Assembly: GCA_002286855.1 (NCBI GenBank)
Contig: NRSV01000059.1
Location: forward strand, 124,001 to 188,000
DNA length: 64,000 nucleotides
Direction: 5' to 3'
Source of the DNA: Bipolaris cookei
Lineage: Eukaryota > Ascomycota > Dothideomycetes > Pleosporales > Pleosporaceae
The translations under genes were made by a program, and so were the position numbers. The stretch's first letter is position 1. Every line of letters starts with the position of its first letter. Below, piece by piece: positions 43,777 through 55,611 of the stretch. The notes beneath the pieces were generated by a model that saw only the letters and a list, made by a program, of their open reading frames with translations, made no database searches and was not told the DNA's origin.

Positions 43777-43860
43777 TGCACGTCTGCATGTGTGCATGTG
43801 TGCATGTGTGCATGTGTGCATGTGTGCACGTCTGCATGTCTGCATGTCTGCGTTCTGCAT
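43777..43860. repeat. Minisatellite, 8-bp unit TGCATGTG
   Basis: About ten head-to-tail units, with TGCATGTG in the centre and TGCATGTC or TGCACGTC variants on the flanks. It lies upstream of the Rac gene. Confidence 0.9.
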
Positions 43861-44530
43861 GCCACACTGCATGGGGCACTTCTCTTGCGGGTAATGGATC
43901 GAGGACAGGCCGGCTCATCCACAGGGGTGCATGTCCAAGTACAGCGCCGGGCAGCGCGCATCGGGTGGGACCTTGGTCGAGCCGTGCGCCCTGCCTATCG
44001 GACGCGGTAGAGGCGTGGTGAGCAGCCTGTGTCGCAAATGGGTTTCAAGAGGATACGCGCCTGCTGCCCGTTTGGCCCACGACGCCGCTCCCATGCCCGC
44101 GATTCTACGCTATTACACCTGCAGTCCTCTTTTCCACCTCTCTCTGTGTCTTTCCCCCTTTGCCATAAACAACATCACCGCCGCCCTCACCACTGCCCTC
44201 ACCACTGCCATCACCACTCCCACTAACCGCGTGCCGCCCTGCACACCCTCAGCTGGGCAATTGCCGCTATTCCACGACTCGGACCCCGCCCGCCAGTGTC
44301 CCCGTCAGTGGCCCGCGCTGCTTCGACTCGCGCAGCCTGCATTCGCCCATCCAGTCCAGCTTTCTCAAGCTTGCTCGCTTCTTGACCCGCCGCCGCCAAG
44401 CGATAAAACGCCCCCCCTCCCCCCTACGCTGCAGGTAGTAGCTTCCGCCAGAACCAGAAGCTACCCACACGTTGTCGACCTGTCCCAACGGTGCGTCCTT
44501 CTCTCTTCCACACTCTCCCACACCACACAC

Positions 44531-44594
44531 ACACCCAGACACCCAAACACCCAGACACCCAGACACCCAGACACCCATACACCCATACACCCTC
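44531..44594. repeat. Minisatellite, 8-bp unit ACACCCAG
   Basis: Eight units of ACACCCAG with AA and AT end variants, preceded by a short CA run. It sits about 165 bp before the Rac start codon, probably in the 5' leader or promoter. Confidence 0.9.
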
Positions 44595-44758
44595 CCTCAA
44601 TCTGCGCCTCACGACACCGCCTGACCCATCTCCTTGCAGGGTCTCTGAGCTCCGCCCTTCGCTTCTCGATCTCCCGAGCCCGCCCCATTGCCTCCACCGA
44701 GCAGGGTCGTAATCAACTCTAATCAGACGACGCTGCACCTGCACCTGCAACCCAAGCC

Positions 44759-45598
44759 ATGGCTGCACCTGCAACCCAATCCCTCAAGTGCGTCGTTACG
44801 GGCGACGGTGCTGTTGGCAAAGTAAGAACTCTGCCCTTCGTCGTCCATCGCCGCCGCCGCATGCTGATTGCCTGCCCCAGACATGTCTTCTCATCTCGTA
44901 CACGACCAACGCCTTCCCCGGCGAGTACATCCCTACTGTGTGCGTTTGCCATCCGCCCTCTACCACGCATGCGTGAGCTGACCCGCCTAGCTTCGATAAC
45001 TACTCTGCAAATGTCATGGTGGATGGAAAGCCAATAAGCTTGGGACTGTGGGATACCGCCGGACAGGAGGATTATGACAGGCTGCGACCGCTTTCCTACC
45101 CTCAGACCGATGTTTTCCTCATCTGCTTCTCCATCGTCAGCCCTCCCTCATTCGACAACGTAAAGGCAAAGGTAGGCACAGCTGACTCCATCATCGATAT
45201 TCTCATTATCATTGCCTGCTGCGCTTGTTGCTAACTTGACGTCAGTGGTACCCGGAAATCGACCATCACGCGCCTGGCGTACCAATCATCCTCGTCGGCA
45301 CAAAGCTTGATTTGCGGGACGACGAGGCCACAAAGGAGTCGCTAAGGCAAAAGAAGATGGCGCCCATCCAATATGAGCAGGCCGTCATGGTCGCAAAGGA
45401 AATCAAGGCGCAAAAGTACCTAGAATGCTCTGCGCTCACACAGCGCAACCTCAAGAGTGTTTTTGACGAAGCGATCCGGTGCGTTTACTCTATCCCCTGC
45501 TCACGCCTCACAGCTGACTTTTTTTTTCCAGCGCTGTCCTCAGTCCCCGTCCCCAACCGTCGGTGGCAAAGAACAAGAAGAAGTGCACCATTTTATAA
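44759..45598 (+). CDS. rac1: Rac-type Rho GTPase
   Basis: Five exons (44759-44821, 44881-44939, 44991-45171, 45246-45478, 45532-45598) give 200 residues. The G1 loop GDGAVGKT spans intron 1, switch I reads YIPTVFDNYSANV across intron 2, then DTAGQEDYDRLRPLSYPQTD, GTKLDL (G4) and ECSAL (G5). The end is a polybasic KNKKKCTIL with a CAAX box whose final Leu predicts geranylgeranylation. ISLGLWDTAG and the WYPEIDHHAPGVP insert favour Rac over Cdc42. It controls polarised growth, actin and NADPH oxidase in fungi. Confidence 0.93.
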
Positions 45599-46174
45599 AG
45601 AAGCGGAATGGAGCGTCAAGACGAGAAATGTTTTGGCGTAATTGCACAAGGATCAAAAGATTGAATATGCTCGTAGATCATCTCTACAACTTACTTGAGG
45701 ATTAACGTATGGGAGTGATATCATTTGGATACCAACACAGGAGACAGGGTGGACATCAATTTTGGAGACGTCACTCGTGAACAAGGAGGCGACCGACATG
45801 CCGGCATATGCGTCCATTTACACGAATAGCATTTGCTTCGCAGCATCTTTTAATACGCTGCAGTTGAATATCAGGAGTCTAGCATTGGCTTTTTCTGCTG
45901 CATTACTCTTCTTGGGCGTGGAGGATTCACAGGAACTGGGTTTAGCATTTCCAGTAGATCTGTTTATTGCATGAGCTTTCCTTTTTTAAACTTTGCCAAA
46001 GCTCACAGAGTAGCCTGTTTTGTGATGAATTATGTGAAGACACGGACGCGACCATTTGGCCTCGGTACTGGCCATGTTGGAGGTTGGAAGCGCAGGCACA
46101 CATCCTTGTTTCAGCGCGCGTCCCCTAGTTTTCCCCGCGAACACCCGCCACTCTGCCTACACTCTCTTGCAAAC
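45599..46174. other. Spacer between Rac and UBX genes
   Basis: 3' region of the Rac gene and promoter of the next gene. No gene was recognised. Confidence 0.5.
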
Positions 46175-47809
46175 ATGTTCCATGAAGGAACTTTACAGAG
46201 CGGTATTGCGCTTGCCATCAAAGAACAAAAACTCGTCGCTTGCTTTGTGCGAGGTATTTGAGGCTACTCTGGCCACTTGGGATGTGGAGATCACACTAAC
46301 CACCTGAACAGACGACGGAGCCACGAGCAAGGAATGGGAAGAGGAGTGGCTAACCAGTGGATGGGTAGGTTACCTGGCTTGGGTATTTTCAGGCCTACTA
46401 TGACATGCACATGCTGACCACTTGTACAGCTGTCCAGCCTCCTCGCTCAAAAGGCTGTTCTCTTGCGACTTGAAGCAGGCTCCACCGAAGCTGGATTCCT
46501 CGCCGCCTTCTCCGACCTCTCAGAGATTCCCACCTTGGTCGTTATACACAACGGGCAACTTCAAATACAACTCAAGAGTCACGCCACCAAGGATGAGTTT
46601 ATCAACTCCATCAGACGAGTGCTCGGAGCCAGCCCCATTCCAGGCTCCAATACAACACCAACATCACCACAGACCGGTACCCTAGACTCGTCAAGTAATC
46701 GCACCCCCACAACGGCTGAGGACGATCTATACGGGACCGAAGAACCCTACACTCCCATACCAGCTGAACCCGCAGCTGCGCCCTCACCTTCAGCGAACGC
46801 AAAAGGTAAGCAAAGGATGACATCGGCACCGACATCGAAAACCACTTCGTCCAGGTCTACAAACAAAGCACAGCAAGAAGCCCGCGATGCCCTGCGGAAG
46901 AAGAAGAGAGAAGAAGCAGAGGAACTAGCACGTGTAAAGGCACGAATAGAAGCAGACAAGGCAGCAAGAAAGGCAGAAGCAGAAGCAAGAAAAGCAGAGC
47001 GGGAGAAGGAGCGGAACAAGGAAGCCCAAACATCACCTCCACCGCACAGAACAACAACAACAATAACAACAACATTGTCCTTAAAGGGGTCACGAGCAAA
47101 GCACGTCAATTTGAATGTACGGTTATTCGACGGGCGGACAATACGCTCGACATTTCCACGCGAGGCCACATTACAAGAAGAAGTGAGGAAATGGGTAGAC
47201 TCGGAGTTTTCTAAGCTCTCCCAAGACGACGCAAACATCAACCACAAGCAGCTTCCACCTTACTACTTTCGCCATATCCTTGCACCTCAACCAAGTCGCG
47301 AGCTCTCGGCTGGTGACGAAAGTCAGTCACTAGGCGACATTGATCTCGCGCCCAGCGCGACTTTGGTCCTTGTCCCGATAAAGGGATACACAGAGGCGTA
47401 CTCTGGTGCAGAAGGCGGCGTCGTAGGAGCCGCTACGGGTCTTGTAGGCGGCGCATTTGGGTTGCTGGCCTCGACAGTCGGCTTTGTGAGTAACACGATT
47501 GGCTCTGCTATAGGGTACGGCTCGCAAAGTGCATCATCGTCATCTTCGCAGCAGCAGCAACGGCCTGGTGGTGGTCACACCGTGGGTTCTGGATCTAGCC
47601 AGGAACCTCAGCACGATACTCCCAATAACCCGGGCTTCCGAGTACGCACACTGGCTGACCAAAGGGGCAGAGAGCCCCAGCAATTTTATAACGGGAATCA
47701 GGTATGTTTTCCATCTGAATGATGATAGTTTGAGAAACGCAAGCTGATATGTGTGTTTGTACAGTTGAGTACAGAGCATAGGCCCGAAGACAATGATAAG
47801 CGGGATTGA
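46175..47809 (+). CDS. UBX-domain protein (UBXN4/erasin-like)
   Basis: Exons 46175-46253, 46312-46364, 46430-47701 and 47765-47809 give 482 residues. The first part (FHEGTLQSGIALAIKEQKLV ... IPTLVVIHNGQL) has a thioredoxin-like UAS pattern. A Ser/Thr-rich linker and a long charged coiled coil (EEAEELARVKARIEADKAAR) follow. The UBX domain lies at about 272-360 (NVRLFDGRTIRSTFPREATL) and binds the Cdc48/p97 ATPase. A glycine-rich hydrophobic segment (AATGLVGGAFGLLASTVGF) near 376-410 could embed in the ER membrane. This layout suggests a role in ER-associated degradation; the exact family member is uncertain. Confidence 0.82.
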
Positions 47810-48217
47810 ACTCTAGGACGTCTGATTATGTGAAGTTATGATTATTGATTCATCCTGCTCAAATACGTTCTTCTTTTATCAGAGATCATGGGGAATTTCT
47901 ACTAATTCAGATATACTTTTTATCATTTTTTTCCATTGCACAGATGATCACCGAAACCTTTTACGGTGAGCAAAGAGTAGATAAAGTAAAATCACGTATG
48001 TACGGAAATGAAGTAAATGACTGGCATGACCAACTCACCATACCTAAGCATTATTCCACCCACGTCGCATATTTGCAAACAAAAGAAAAGATTGATCCCA
48101 CCCTTACTTAGTCTCTCACTCCATCAAGTCTACTAATTTGAGTAACCCGCTATCCACCATTGTCCCCGCAAAAACGCCACCTGCGGCTCTTCAACCTGGG
48201 GCTTCCACATGTGACTC

Positions 48218-49527
48218 TCACTTTGACGTATCCTCCAACACCGCACCACCAGTACGTTTTGTCTCTTCAAAGAAAGCTAGCACCGCATCTTGCACCGCAG
48301 GATCAGTAAACACATCTTCTCCCAGCGCACCGTTACCACCTGCGAAAGTGGGACATGGGACTTCGGTGCCAGAGGACCACTCTACCTCTGTAGTATTGTC
48401 ATCATCGGCGATTGCATGATCTTGCTGGGATCTGGGCATGTCAGTGCAGTGCAGCGGGTTAGCCGTGACTTCATTGAATCGCCACTGGCGGGCGCGCTGA
48501 CGCAGGAAAGTGCGTAGGCCGTGGCGCGTGATTTGCGAGGCGTCGAGGGTGCAGTGGAGGAGGGCTAGGGATAGAATGCGAGGGGTGTATTTTTGGACTG
48601 CCACGATATTGTCAATAGGAAGGAGAAGATAATCGGGTTGTGAAGGAGTTGTTACTTACAATCCTCTGCTAACACAGAGAGGAGGGCCTCAGTACTGTTT
48701 TCAATTGCGATGATGGAGATTTCGGCGTCAGCGGCGATACGAGCGGGGTTGTAGAGAATCTCGTCGAAGACGGTTTGGATGTGTTCTTTTGGGGTTCGGT
48801 GGCCGGGCATGGAGTTGAAGTCGTGGATACGGACCATGTCGTGGGCGATAGACTTGCGTGGCATTGCGGACCAGCTGCGTAGAGTCATGGCTTGGTGGTG
48901 CTTGTAGGAATAGAGAAGTTGGGATGTGTTCAGGATGAGCAAGCCGGGTGTGCTGCTTTTGTCTTCGGGCTCATAGTCATCTTTGAACATGGTGGTGGCT
49001 TGTTCATCAGTGTTGTTCGTACCAGAGCGCTTGAGTGTCTTCTTGGCGAAGTTGACAACTGATCCGCCGTTGATGCCGAGATCCCTCGATAGTTGAGAAT
49101 ATGACAAGATACCCAGGTCTTGTTGGGTGTCGTTTATCACTACAATGATTTGCTTACGCGTCTTGAGCGTCTCGGGTTCAGGAGCAAGGATCGGTATGCT
49201 CGGCCCGTTGGGCTTCTCTGTAGTGTACTGTGGAAGATAAATGCGGTTGATTCCCAGGCGAGATAGCCGTGCTTCAACTTCCTTCCGCTGGCAAGCTGTG
49301 GTATGTCAGATGTACTTCAAGTCACGTCTGCCATCGAACTCACCGTGCATAGCCTCGCAGCGGACCTCGTTGACACGCTCGTTGTTGGTGGCATAGTAAA
49401 TGTAAGGCTTATCTGGTGCATCGATCATGCGTATATGGCCTGTATCGTTGATAAAGAAGCCGAGTTGTTTGAGGTCGGCAGGGAACGACGGGTCCGCCTC
49501 CATGGTGTTTTCTACACGCCGAAACAT
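48218..49527 (-). CDS. Arb2-domain protein
   Basis: Exons 49527-49344, 49295-48660 and 48597-48218 give 399 residues, starting MFRRVENTMEADPSFPADL. The domain begins LKQLGFFINDTGHIRMID. It continues through RLSRLGINRIYLP, GPSIPILAPE and VVINDTQQDLGILSYSQ, with a late IISIIAIENSTE-like stretch, the alpha/beta-hydrolase-like layout of Arb2 domains. The second intron acceptor was chosen because FQKYTPRILSLALLH follows. In fission yeast Arb2 belongs to the Argonaute chaperone complex that loads siRNA for heterochromatin; whether the role holds here is inference. The C-terminal 120 residues are poorly conserved and acidic. Confidence 0.75.
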
Positions 49528-50705
49528 ATTGATACTGCTTCTTGGCAAGAGATAAGATTGCAGATGGGCTGGAGAGATCTGAGAAAGAACAAAACGAAGA
49601 CCAAAGATAGGCAGCCGAGCTGATAGAAAAGGCTTTACTGTTGGTGGCCTGTAGCGGTTTGTATCTGCTAAATACGGCAAGAGCAAACAGCGAGATGAGC
49701 AACCCGACTAGGACGTGAGGTGAGTGAGAAAGAGCAATCATTTACGCGCCGACTTTGAGCCAGAAAACCATTTTCATAGCCTGGGTGCCTTATACGCAAA
49801 TACGCCGCCCAATGCCCGATTGCCTTATTATAATATTGTACATGTTTCCCACATATCCTCTACCAACTTGCCTTCTTCACGCCTGGTAGGTTCCCCGCGA
49901 GCGCGTTGACACGGAATTGATACTGGCGAAATGTTAACTTGAGGCCCAACATCGACTGCACCGTCTACGTACCCTTCCGAGTCTAAAGTCACTGAAAACA
50001 CCACGGCCTTTGCCTCCCATTATACATCGGTTCTTGATCTGTGTGAAGCGTGTGTAGCAGTGCATTTCCGATAATTGAAGCTGAGCCTGCGCGCGGACTC
50101 GTTGCGGGAGCGTAGTATTGCGGATTATGTAGCGGAGTGCTTGTCTATGCTGCCATCAGTCGTTGAAGATATTCGGCGAGGTGAATATGCGCACCGCTCC
50201 GGCTCATTCTCCGAATATACTTTGCGCTTCGTGTGGTCGCGAATGTTACGGATCTTGGTAAAGCAGCCAATGTCGAGCTTGGCTGCGCGGAATTGAGACA
50301 TGACGGCGGTAGGTGGTCTTGTCGTCGCTATCAAAGTCGATGGACCGACGATGAGGTTGCGTCCAAATTCCGCTGTTCATCCGGGCGCCCCTCGTTTTGC
50401 ACCAATCAGCGCTATGCTGCCTCCGCCCTCCATCATTCATCTCCCAAAGTCGAATCACAAAACAAACACTTGGTTCAACTTACTAATCCTTGAAGACCAC
50501 TGCAAATCCAGTTTTTCTCTTTCCTGCATAGATTTGGATCTTCCGCGCCAGTCCGCAGCATTACCGCACCAAAACAAACTCTTCAATTGCACCCATTCTT
50601 TGTCGCACTAGACAAGAAAGCGGCGCATTCTTATGCGCAGGAGCTTGGAAACATAAAACACTATCCCAGAAACTTGGAAATCTTGGTCTCATCTGTGGAG
50701 TCAGG
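49528..50705. other. Divergent intergenic region
   Basis: Region between the Arb2-domain gene (minus) and the UFL1-like gene (plus). Short open frames are present but none has recognisable features. Confidence 0.5.
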
Positions 50706-52741
50706 ATGTTTACTGAAAACGATGTGAAGAGTATCTTTTCCCTCTTTCCCCCGCAGACTAGCGCAGAGTTTATACCACAATTTGCCATAGCCTCCAGTGG
50801 TAATGGTTTTGTTACACTTCAGTTTGCCCAGGCACAATTTCGAAGTCGGGTAACAAAAGGTGAATTTTCAAGTTTCCAGTGGAAAGAATTTCACTAACAT
50901 TGTTTGCAGAGACGGAACGAATCTCAATATCTGAGTTGGCTAGCGATCTTGACATAAGCACGACTCTTGTACACCAGCTTGTGCGGAGCCATCCAAAACT
51001 ATGCCTTCTAAGTGCAGATCAAGAAAAAATCATTCCCATCGATGAGCGAGATGCAATACAGCAAAAGCTTGCTGACTTGCTCTCTTGCGGAGTGCACTCC
51101 AAGGTCGATTTCGTTTCTCAACATGACATATGGCCCAGGAGTCTTGACGCCTTACTTGCAGATCAAGCCTACGATATTGTAAACATAGATCGTTTTGTAT
51201 GTACAGCAGCTTACGAGAAAGAGATTTCCAGCAATATTACCAGTAGAGTCAAGCAGGCACTCGATGAACCACAGTAAGTACAAATTTCGTCGCCAGAGGC
51301 TAGGCTGTTGACACTTCAAAGAACCATCACCATCTTGCCTGAAGATCTATCCGGCAGTCCACCAACATGGTTCATATTCCGGACTTTAGAAAAAGCACTA
51401 GAGTCTGAAAATCTCATATCCCAAGTTACTATCGAGCAAGACCCCAACCGTGTAATTTGCACACCCAAGCAACTTGTAGAATCCAAACGCAACGCAATAG
51501 TCGAGGAGTTGAAAAGCGGTACATTGGAATATTTGGATTTAAGAGAGTTTGCTGCAGATTATTCAGAGCTAGTCCCAACCTACGAAGACGCGGTATCTTA
51601 CTTCCAGAACATTAAAGAAGTAGATGTACTGGACTATTTTGCTGTGTCAAAGCCATGGATAGCGCAAATTGAGCAAGACTCCATACGGATACTCGCGCAA
51701 GAAGGCTCTACATTAGACGTCGCACAATTAATCGGCTCGCATCTGCCTGCAGCCATCATGAATCCAATAGTCGCCAAAGTCAAAGATTTCGTCGTCAACG
51801 CATTCGCCCAAAGACCACAAGAAGAAGGAATCGTCTGCGTCGGCCACTTGATTCTCACCGAAGCCCGACGAAACTGCGCACTGGACGAGCTGTCCGGCTA
51901 CGCAAAAGCAGACGCAGAGTCTCAATGGCAACTTCTCCGCGCCGACCCCACAAGAACCGACGACATAAAGTTCAGCCGCGACAGAGTCCGAGCCTCGATA
52001 CCAAGACTGTGTCTCGTCCAGCGCTTCCTCGCCGACGAAAAGCCCGTGGAAAAACTCCTCGAAGAAACCTTCTTACAGACCCTCGCATCTCTCGAACTCC
52101 CAAATGAAGCAGACTTTGCAACCTACTGGACCGACCGCATCCCCGCGCGCGTCCAAGTCTACAAAACAGGTCTCTCCCACGTCGCAGATCAAAAACTACA
52201 CGACCAACTCGCAGACTTACTCGCTATCTACGCACACAAAGACCTTATTCCAGACACGATTGCCAAAGCACGGGCACAGGGGCTCGTACTAAGTCGCAAG
52301 ACGCGCAAGAATATTGCTCGACTATCTAGTATCCTGGATACAGCAAAGACAATGGACATTAGCGCCATCACGTCTGCGCTAGAGAAATTCGCAAAGAAAC
52401 AAAGTATTTCCGCGACAACGCCGACAAGTCTGGAAAGTGCAAAGCAGAGTATGCTGGATGACATGTTGAGGCGGTTGCAGAAGCAAAAAGCGTCAGACGG
52501 ACCTGTGCTGTTTTTGATGTTGGTGATTGTGTTGTTTGCGAGGCACTATGATGGCATTGTATATGCTACGGGGAAATTTGCGCCGAAGCTGCTGAAGCTG
52601 TTGAAGGGGAAGATGGGGGAGGAGCAGTATGAGCAGGTGGAGAAGTGGAAAGAGGCGGCCAAGACGAGTAGTTTGAGTGCTGAGGATAGGGCGGAGATGG
52701 TGAAGATGGCGGAGACAAAGGATGTCGTCATTGAAGGATGA
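50706..52741 (+). CDS. UFL1-like protein (UFM1 E3 ligase family)
   Basis: Exons 50706-50849, 50912-51273 and 51322-52741 give 641 residues. The second exon encodes winged-helix repeats (ISISELASDLDISTTLVHQL, then KVDFVSQHDIWPRSLDALL). A mostly helical body follows, with LDLREFAADYSELVPTYEDA. The C-terminal part has VLFLMLVIVLFARHYDGIVY and LLKGKMGEEQYEQVEKW, matching the helical end of UFL1. Exon 1 and its acceptor (a GCAGAG site) are the weakest part. UFL1 joins the ubiquitin-like UFM1 to ribosomes at the ER in animals and plants. No other member of that pathway is visible here. Confidence 0.65.
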
Positions 52742-52965
52742 TCGGTCCCAACACATTGGCAATGAGGCACTGGTACACTGGATAACTCAAGCAAAAGTAA
52801 TGATAGTAATATTACGATTCATTCAAGCTATTTATACAGCTGGTTTAAGGTAATGTAGGGGGTATTCGTGAAAGTCATGTCATGAAACCATGTCTAGAGG
52901 TGATCCGTCGCTCAGTGGGACCTCTTGTCTACAATATTACATGTATACAGGAGACGAGACTGCAT

Positions 52966-54386
52966 CTAGTCCATGATGCCAGCCTTGCCGTCAAAGTCGG
53001 CGTCCTTCTTGGGGTCTAGCAGAAGTTAGTATATACATGTCTTGAATGCAATGACAGAGATTATTTACTCAGCTTGTCCATCATGGATGGCTTGCCGTGA
53101 ACGTCAGTGGTACCGTGAGTGGTACCGTGAGTGCCGTGGGTACCGTGAACACCAGTAGTACCGTTGGTACTGTGAAGGCCGTTGGTACCGTGAGTTCCGT
53201 TGGTACCATGGAGGCCAGTGGTACCGTGAGTACCAGTGGTGTGGTGGCCGTTCTGGAGGGAGGAGTGGGGCTCAGCCTGGGAGTAGGGCTCTACAAGGGC
53301 CTTGGGAAGGTCACCAGTCTCGTTGTCGCGGTGAGCCAAGTTGCCAGTGCCGGTGCTGGTTCCATGGGCGGCGCTTCCCTTGTTGCCAGCGGGGCCAACA
53401 CGGTCGGAGTCGACCCTGGGGTCAAGCTTGTTGGCGAGGTGCGAGCTGTGAGGACCAGTAGGATCGTTGTGGCTGGATGCTCCGTGGGTGGCGGTTGTGT
53501 GGCTGCCACTTCCCAAATTGCCAACAGTGCCAACACGGTCGGAGTCGACCCTGGGGTCGGCCTTGTTAGCCATGTGGGAGCCGTGAGGGCCAGTGGGGTC
53601 ACTGTAGCCTGTTGAACCGTGGGTTCCAGTTACTCCGTGAGTGCCAGTAACTCCATGGCTGCCGGTTGTGTGGCTGCCACTTCCCAGGTTGCCAGCAGTG
53701 CCAACACGGTCGGAGTCAACCCTAGGGTCAGCCTTGTTGGCCATGCGAGAGTCGTGAGGACCAGTAGGATCGTTGTATCCGGTTGAACCATGAGTGCCAG
53801 TAACTCCGTGAGTGCCATGGGTGCTGGTTCCCATGTTACCAGAGGCACCAACGCGGTCGGAGTCGACCCTGGGGTCGGCCTTGTTAGCCATGTGGGAGCC
53901 GTGAGGGCCAGTGGGGTCACTGTAGCCTGTTGAACCGTGGGTTCCAGTTACTCCGTGAGTGCCAGTAACTCCATGACTGCCGGTTGTGTGGCTGCCACTT
54001 CCCAGGTTGCCATCAGTGCCAACACGGTCGGAGTCGACCCTGGGGTCGGCCTTGTTGGCCATGTGGGAGTCGTGAGGGCCAGTGGGGTCACTGTAGCCTG
54101 TTGTACCGTGGGTGCCGTGAGCGCCCGAGGTACCGAGGCCAGTGCTTACACCAGTGCTGTGGTTGTTGCTAGTAAGACCGGTCGAGCCAGTGTGAGTTGT
54201 GGAGGTGTTATGTACGGTAGGGTCAGCAGCGTTGACTGTATGTGAGCTGTGAGGTCCGGTGGGGTCGTCTGGGAAATGTTAGCAAAAGAAGAGTAGGAGT
54301 GAATTCTGAAGTTGCTTACCATGAGTCTTGTCCTTGTGCATGACATTGTCGACCTTGGCCTTGACTTTCTCCATCATTCCTGTCAT
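52966..54386 (-). CDS. Hydrophilic tandem-repeat protein (LEA-like)
   Basis: Exons 54386-54320, 54268-53069 and 53015-52966 give 438 residues. It starts MTGMMEKVKAKVDNVMHKDK and ends MMDKLNPKKDADFDGKAGIM. Between them lie five copies of an ANKADPRVDSDRVG block, preceded by SDPTGPHxSH and separated by Gly/Thr/His-rich spacers (GVTGTHGSTG). There is no hydrophobic core and no signal peptide, so the protein is almost certainly disordered. The composition suggests a stress- or desiccation-related protein, which is inference. Repeat copies are similar at DNA level, so copy number may vary between strains. Confidence 0.8.
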
Positions 54387-55611
54387 GATTGCGGTTTTGT
54401 GTGTGTGGTCTGAGGGGGATATAAATATAGTAGATGGTTGGAAGTGTGAATTAGGTTGCTAGTTGTTGTTGTTGTGAGATGTTGTTTTTTGGTGTTGATG
54501 ATGAAGGAAAGCAAAGGGACCTATGGCTTCTTATATGTATTCGATGAAGGGGCAAGAACCCCCAAGGCCTTCCCATACGTCATATCCGTGTCCGTGATAC
54601 AAACGACAAGCAAGAACAGATGTCAAGAAGGCGATGGCCAGTGGAGCAATCAGCCACAGCAAACTGTGGATGCCCACGTCAAAGTGTCTCGAGCGCCGCA
54701 AGAAACCTGCATGTGTAGAAGGAAACCTGGTCAAGCGGGTCTCGAAGTGGCATTGATCTGGTGATGTTCCCCTCGTTTGTCTAATTTACGGCTGCCGTGC
54801 CACGCCTCCCGCAGCCACAGGAGGTTGGCTGATGGCTCCTGCGACTGGACCCTCCAGGGAAGGTTTTACACTGGCCTGGCCCGCTTGGTCGTGGCGGGAC
54901 TTAGCACGCGGCCTGGGCTGCGTCATTGTTCGAATTCGGTGCATGGAAATGTGGGGTAGGGCAAAGCTTAGCCATAACTCCACTCCCGCTTTCATCTACT
55001 GTTGCATCAGTTCCCTGGCACCCAGCTCGGCACACACCGCCACAGCTGCGCATAAACAGGGCACGAGAACCAGAGTGGGTACCGCGCCTATGGTCTAGAA
55101 GCCGCCGCATCGACATGTATACCGTATTGTCTTGCACGCCAAATGTCTTGACAGCGCATTTTCTGACTTACCATCCGTATGGGCATCACGGCCAGGCGGG
55201 CGATTAACCTGGTACAAGGGACGCTGCTAGGGGCTCCCTGCAACATGTAAAGGCTGGGGTGGATGACGTACCTTGCAACGTCGCCATCTTACTGATACTC
55301 TTCCGCCTCGACGAATACACCCACCGATGATATCAATTAAGTGGGACTTGCAACGCGTCTCAGAAATTCACAGCAAAGATATGTGCCTATTCATCCGCTT
55401 CCGTTGGACACGGCTGCTGGGAAAATTTCCCGCGTTGTTCGAACGGGAGCTTGGGCCAAGCATCTACGTGATAATGACGTCGATTCCACTACACCAAAAC
55501 CTTCCCCCACCACGTCCATGGCTGGACAACGCGACTTGATGTCTATCACAACTCAATTTTCCTTTCAAAATTCCTAATTTCTCCAATCGCCCCGTTTTCT
55601 CCACCGCAGCC
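54387..55611. other. Divergent intergenic region
   Basis: Promoters of the repeat protein (minus) and of the EI24-like gene (plus). A TTG/GTT-rich patch lies near 54462-54500. No gene is supported, although short frames exist. Confidence 0.5.

Larger units (their letters stand above)
42939..44758. other. Long leader region between CMS1 and the Rac gene
   Basis: GC-rich, gene-free by my reading. It holds two short tandem repeats with 8-bp units (43777-43860 and 44531-44594). From about 44090 it becomes CT-rich, as is common in the promoter and leader of strongly expressed fungal genes. Long open frames on both strands (for example 43432-44010) follow from base composition and the repeats. Confidence 0.55.

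Noticed and set aside
43432..44722. Long frames (192 and 263 codons) before the Rac gene
   Set aside because: GC-rich, repeat-driven and overlapping on both strands; no motif.
53097..54245. Open frames antisense to the tandem-repeat protein
   Set aside because: Repeated codons of the real gene leave the opposite strand stop-free; splice sites and homology support the minus-strand gene.
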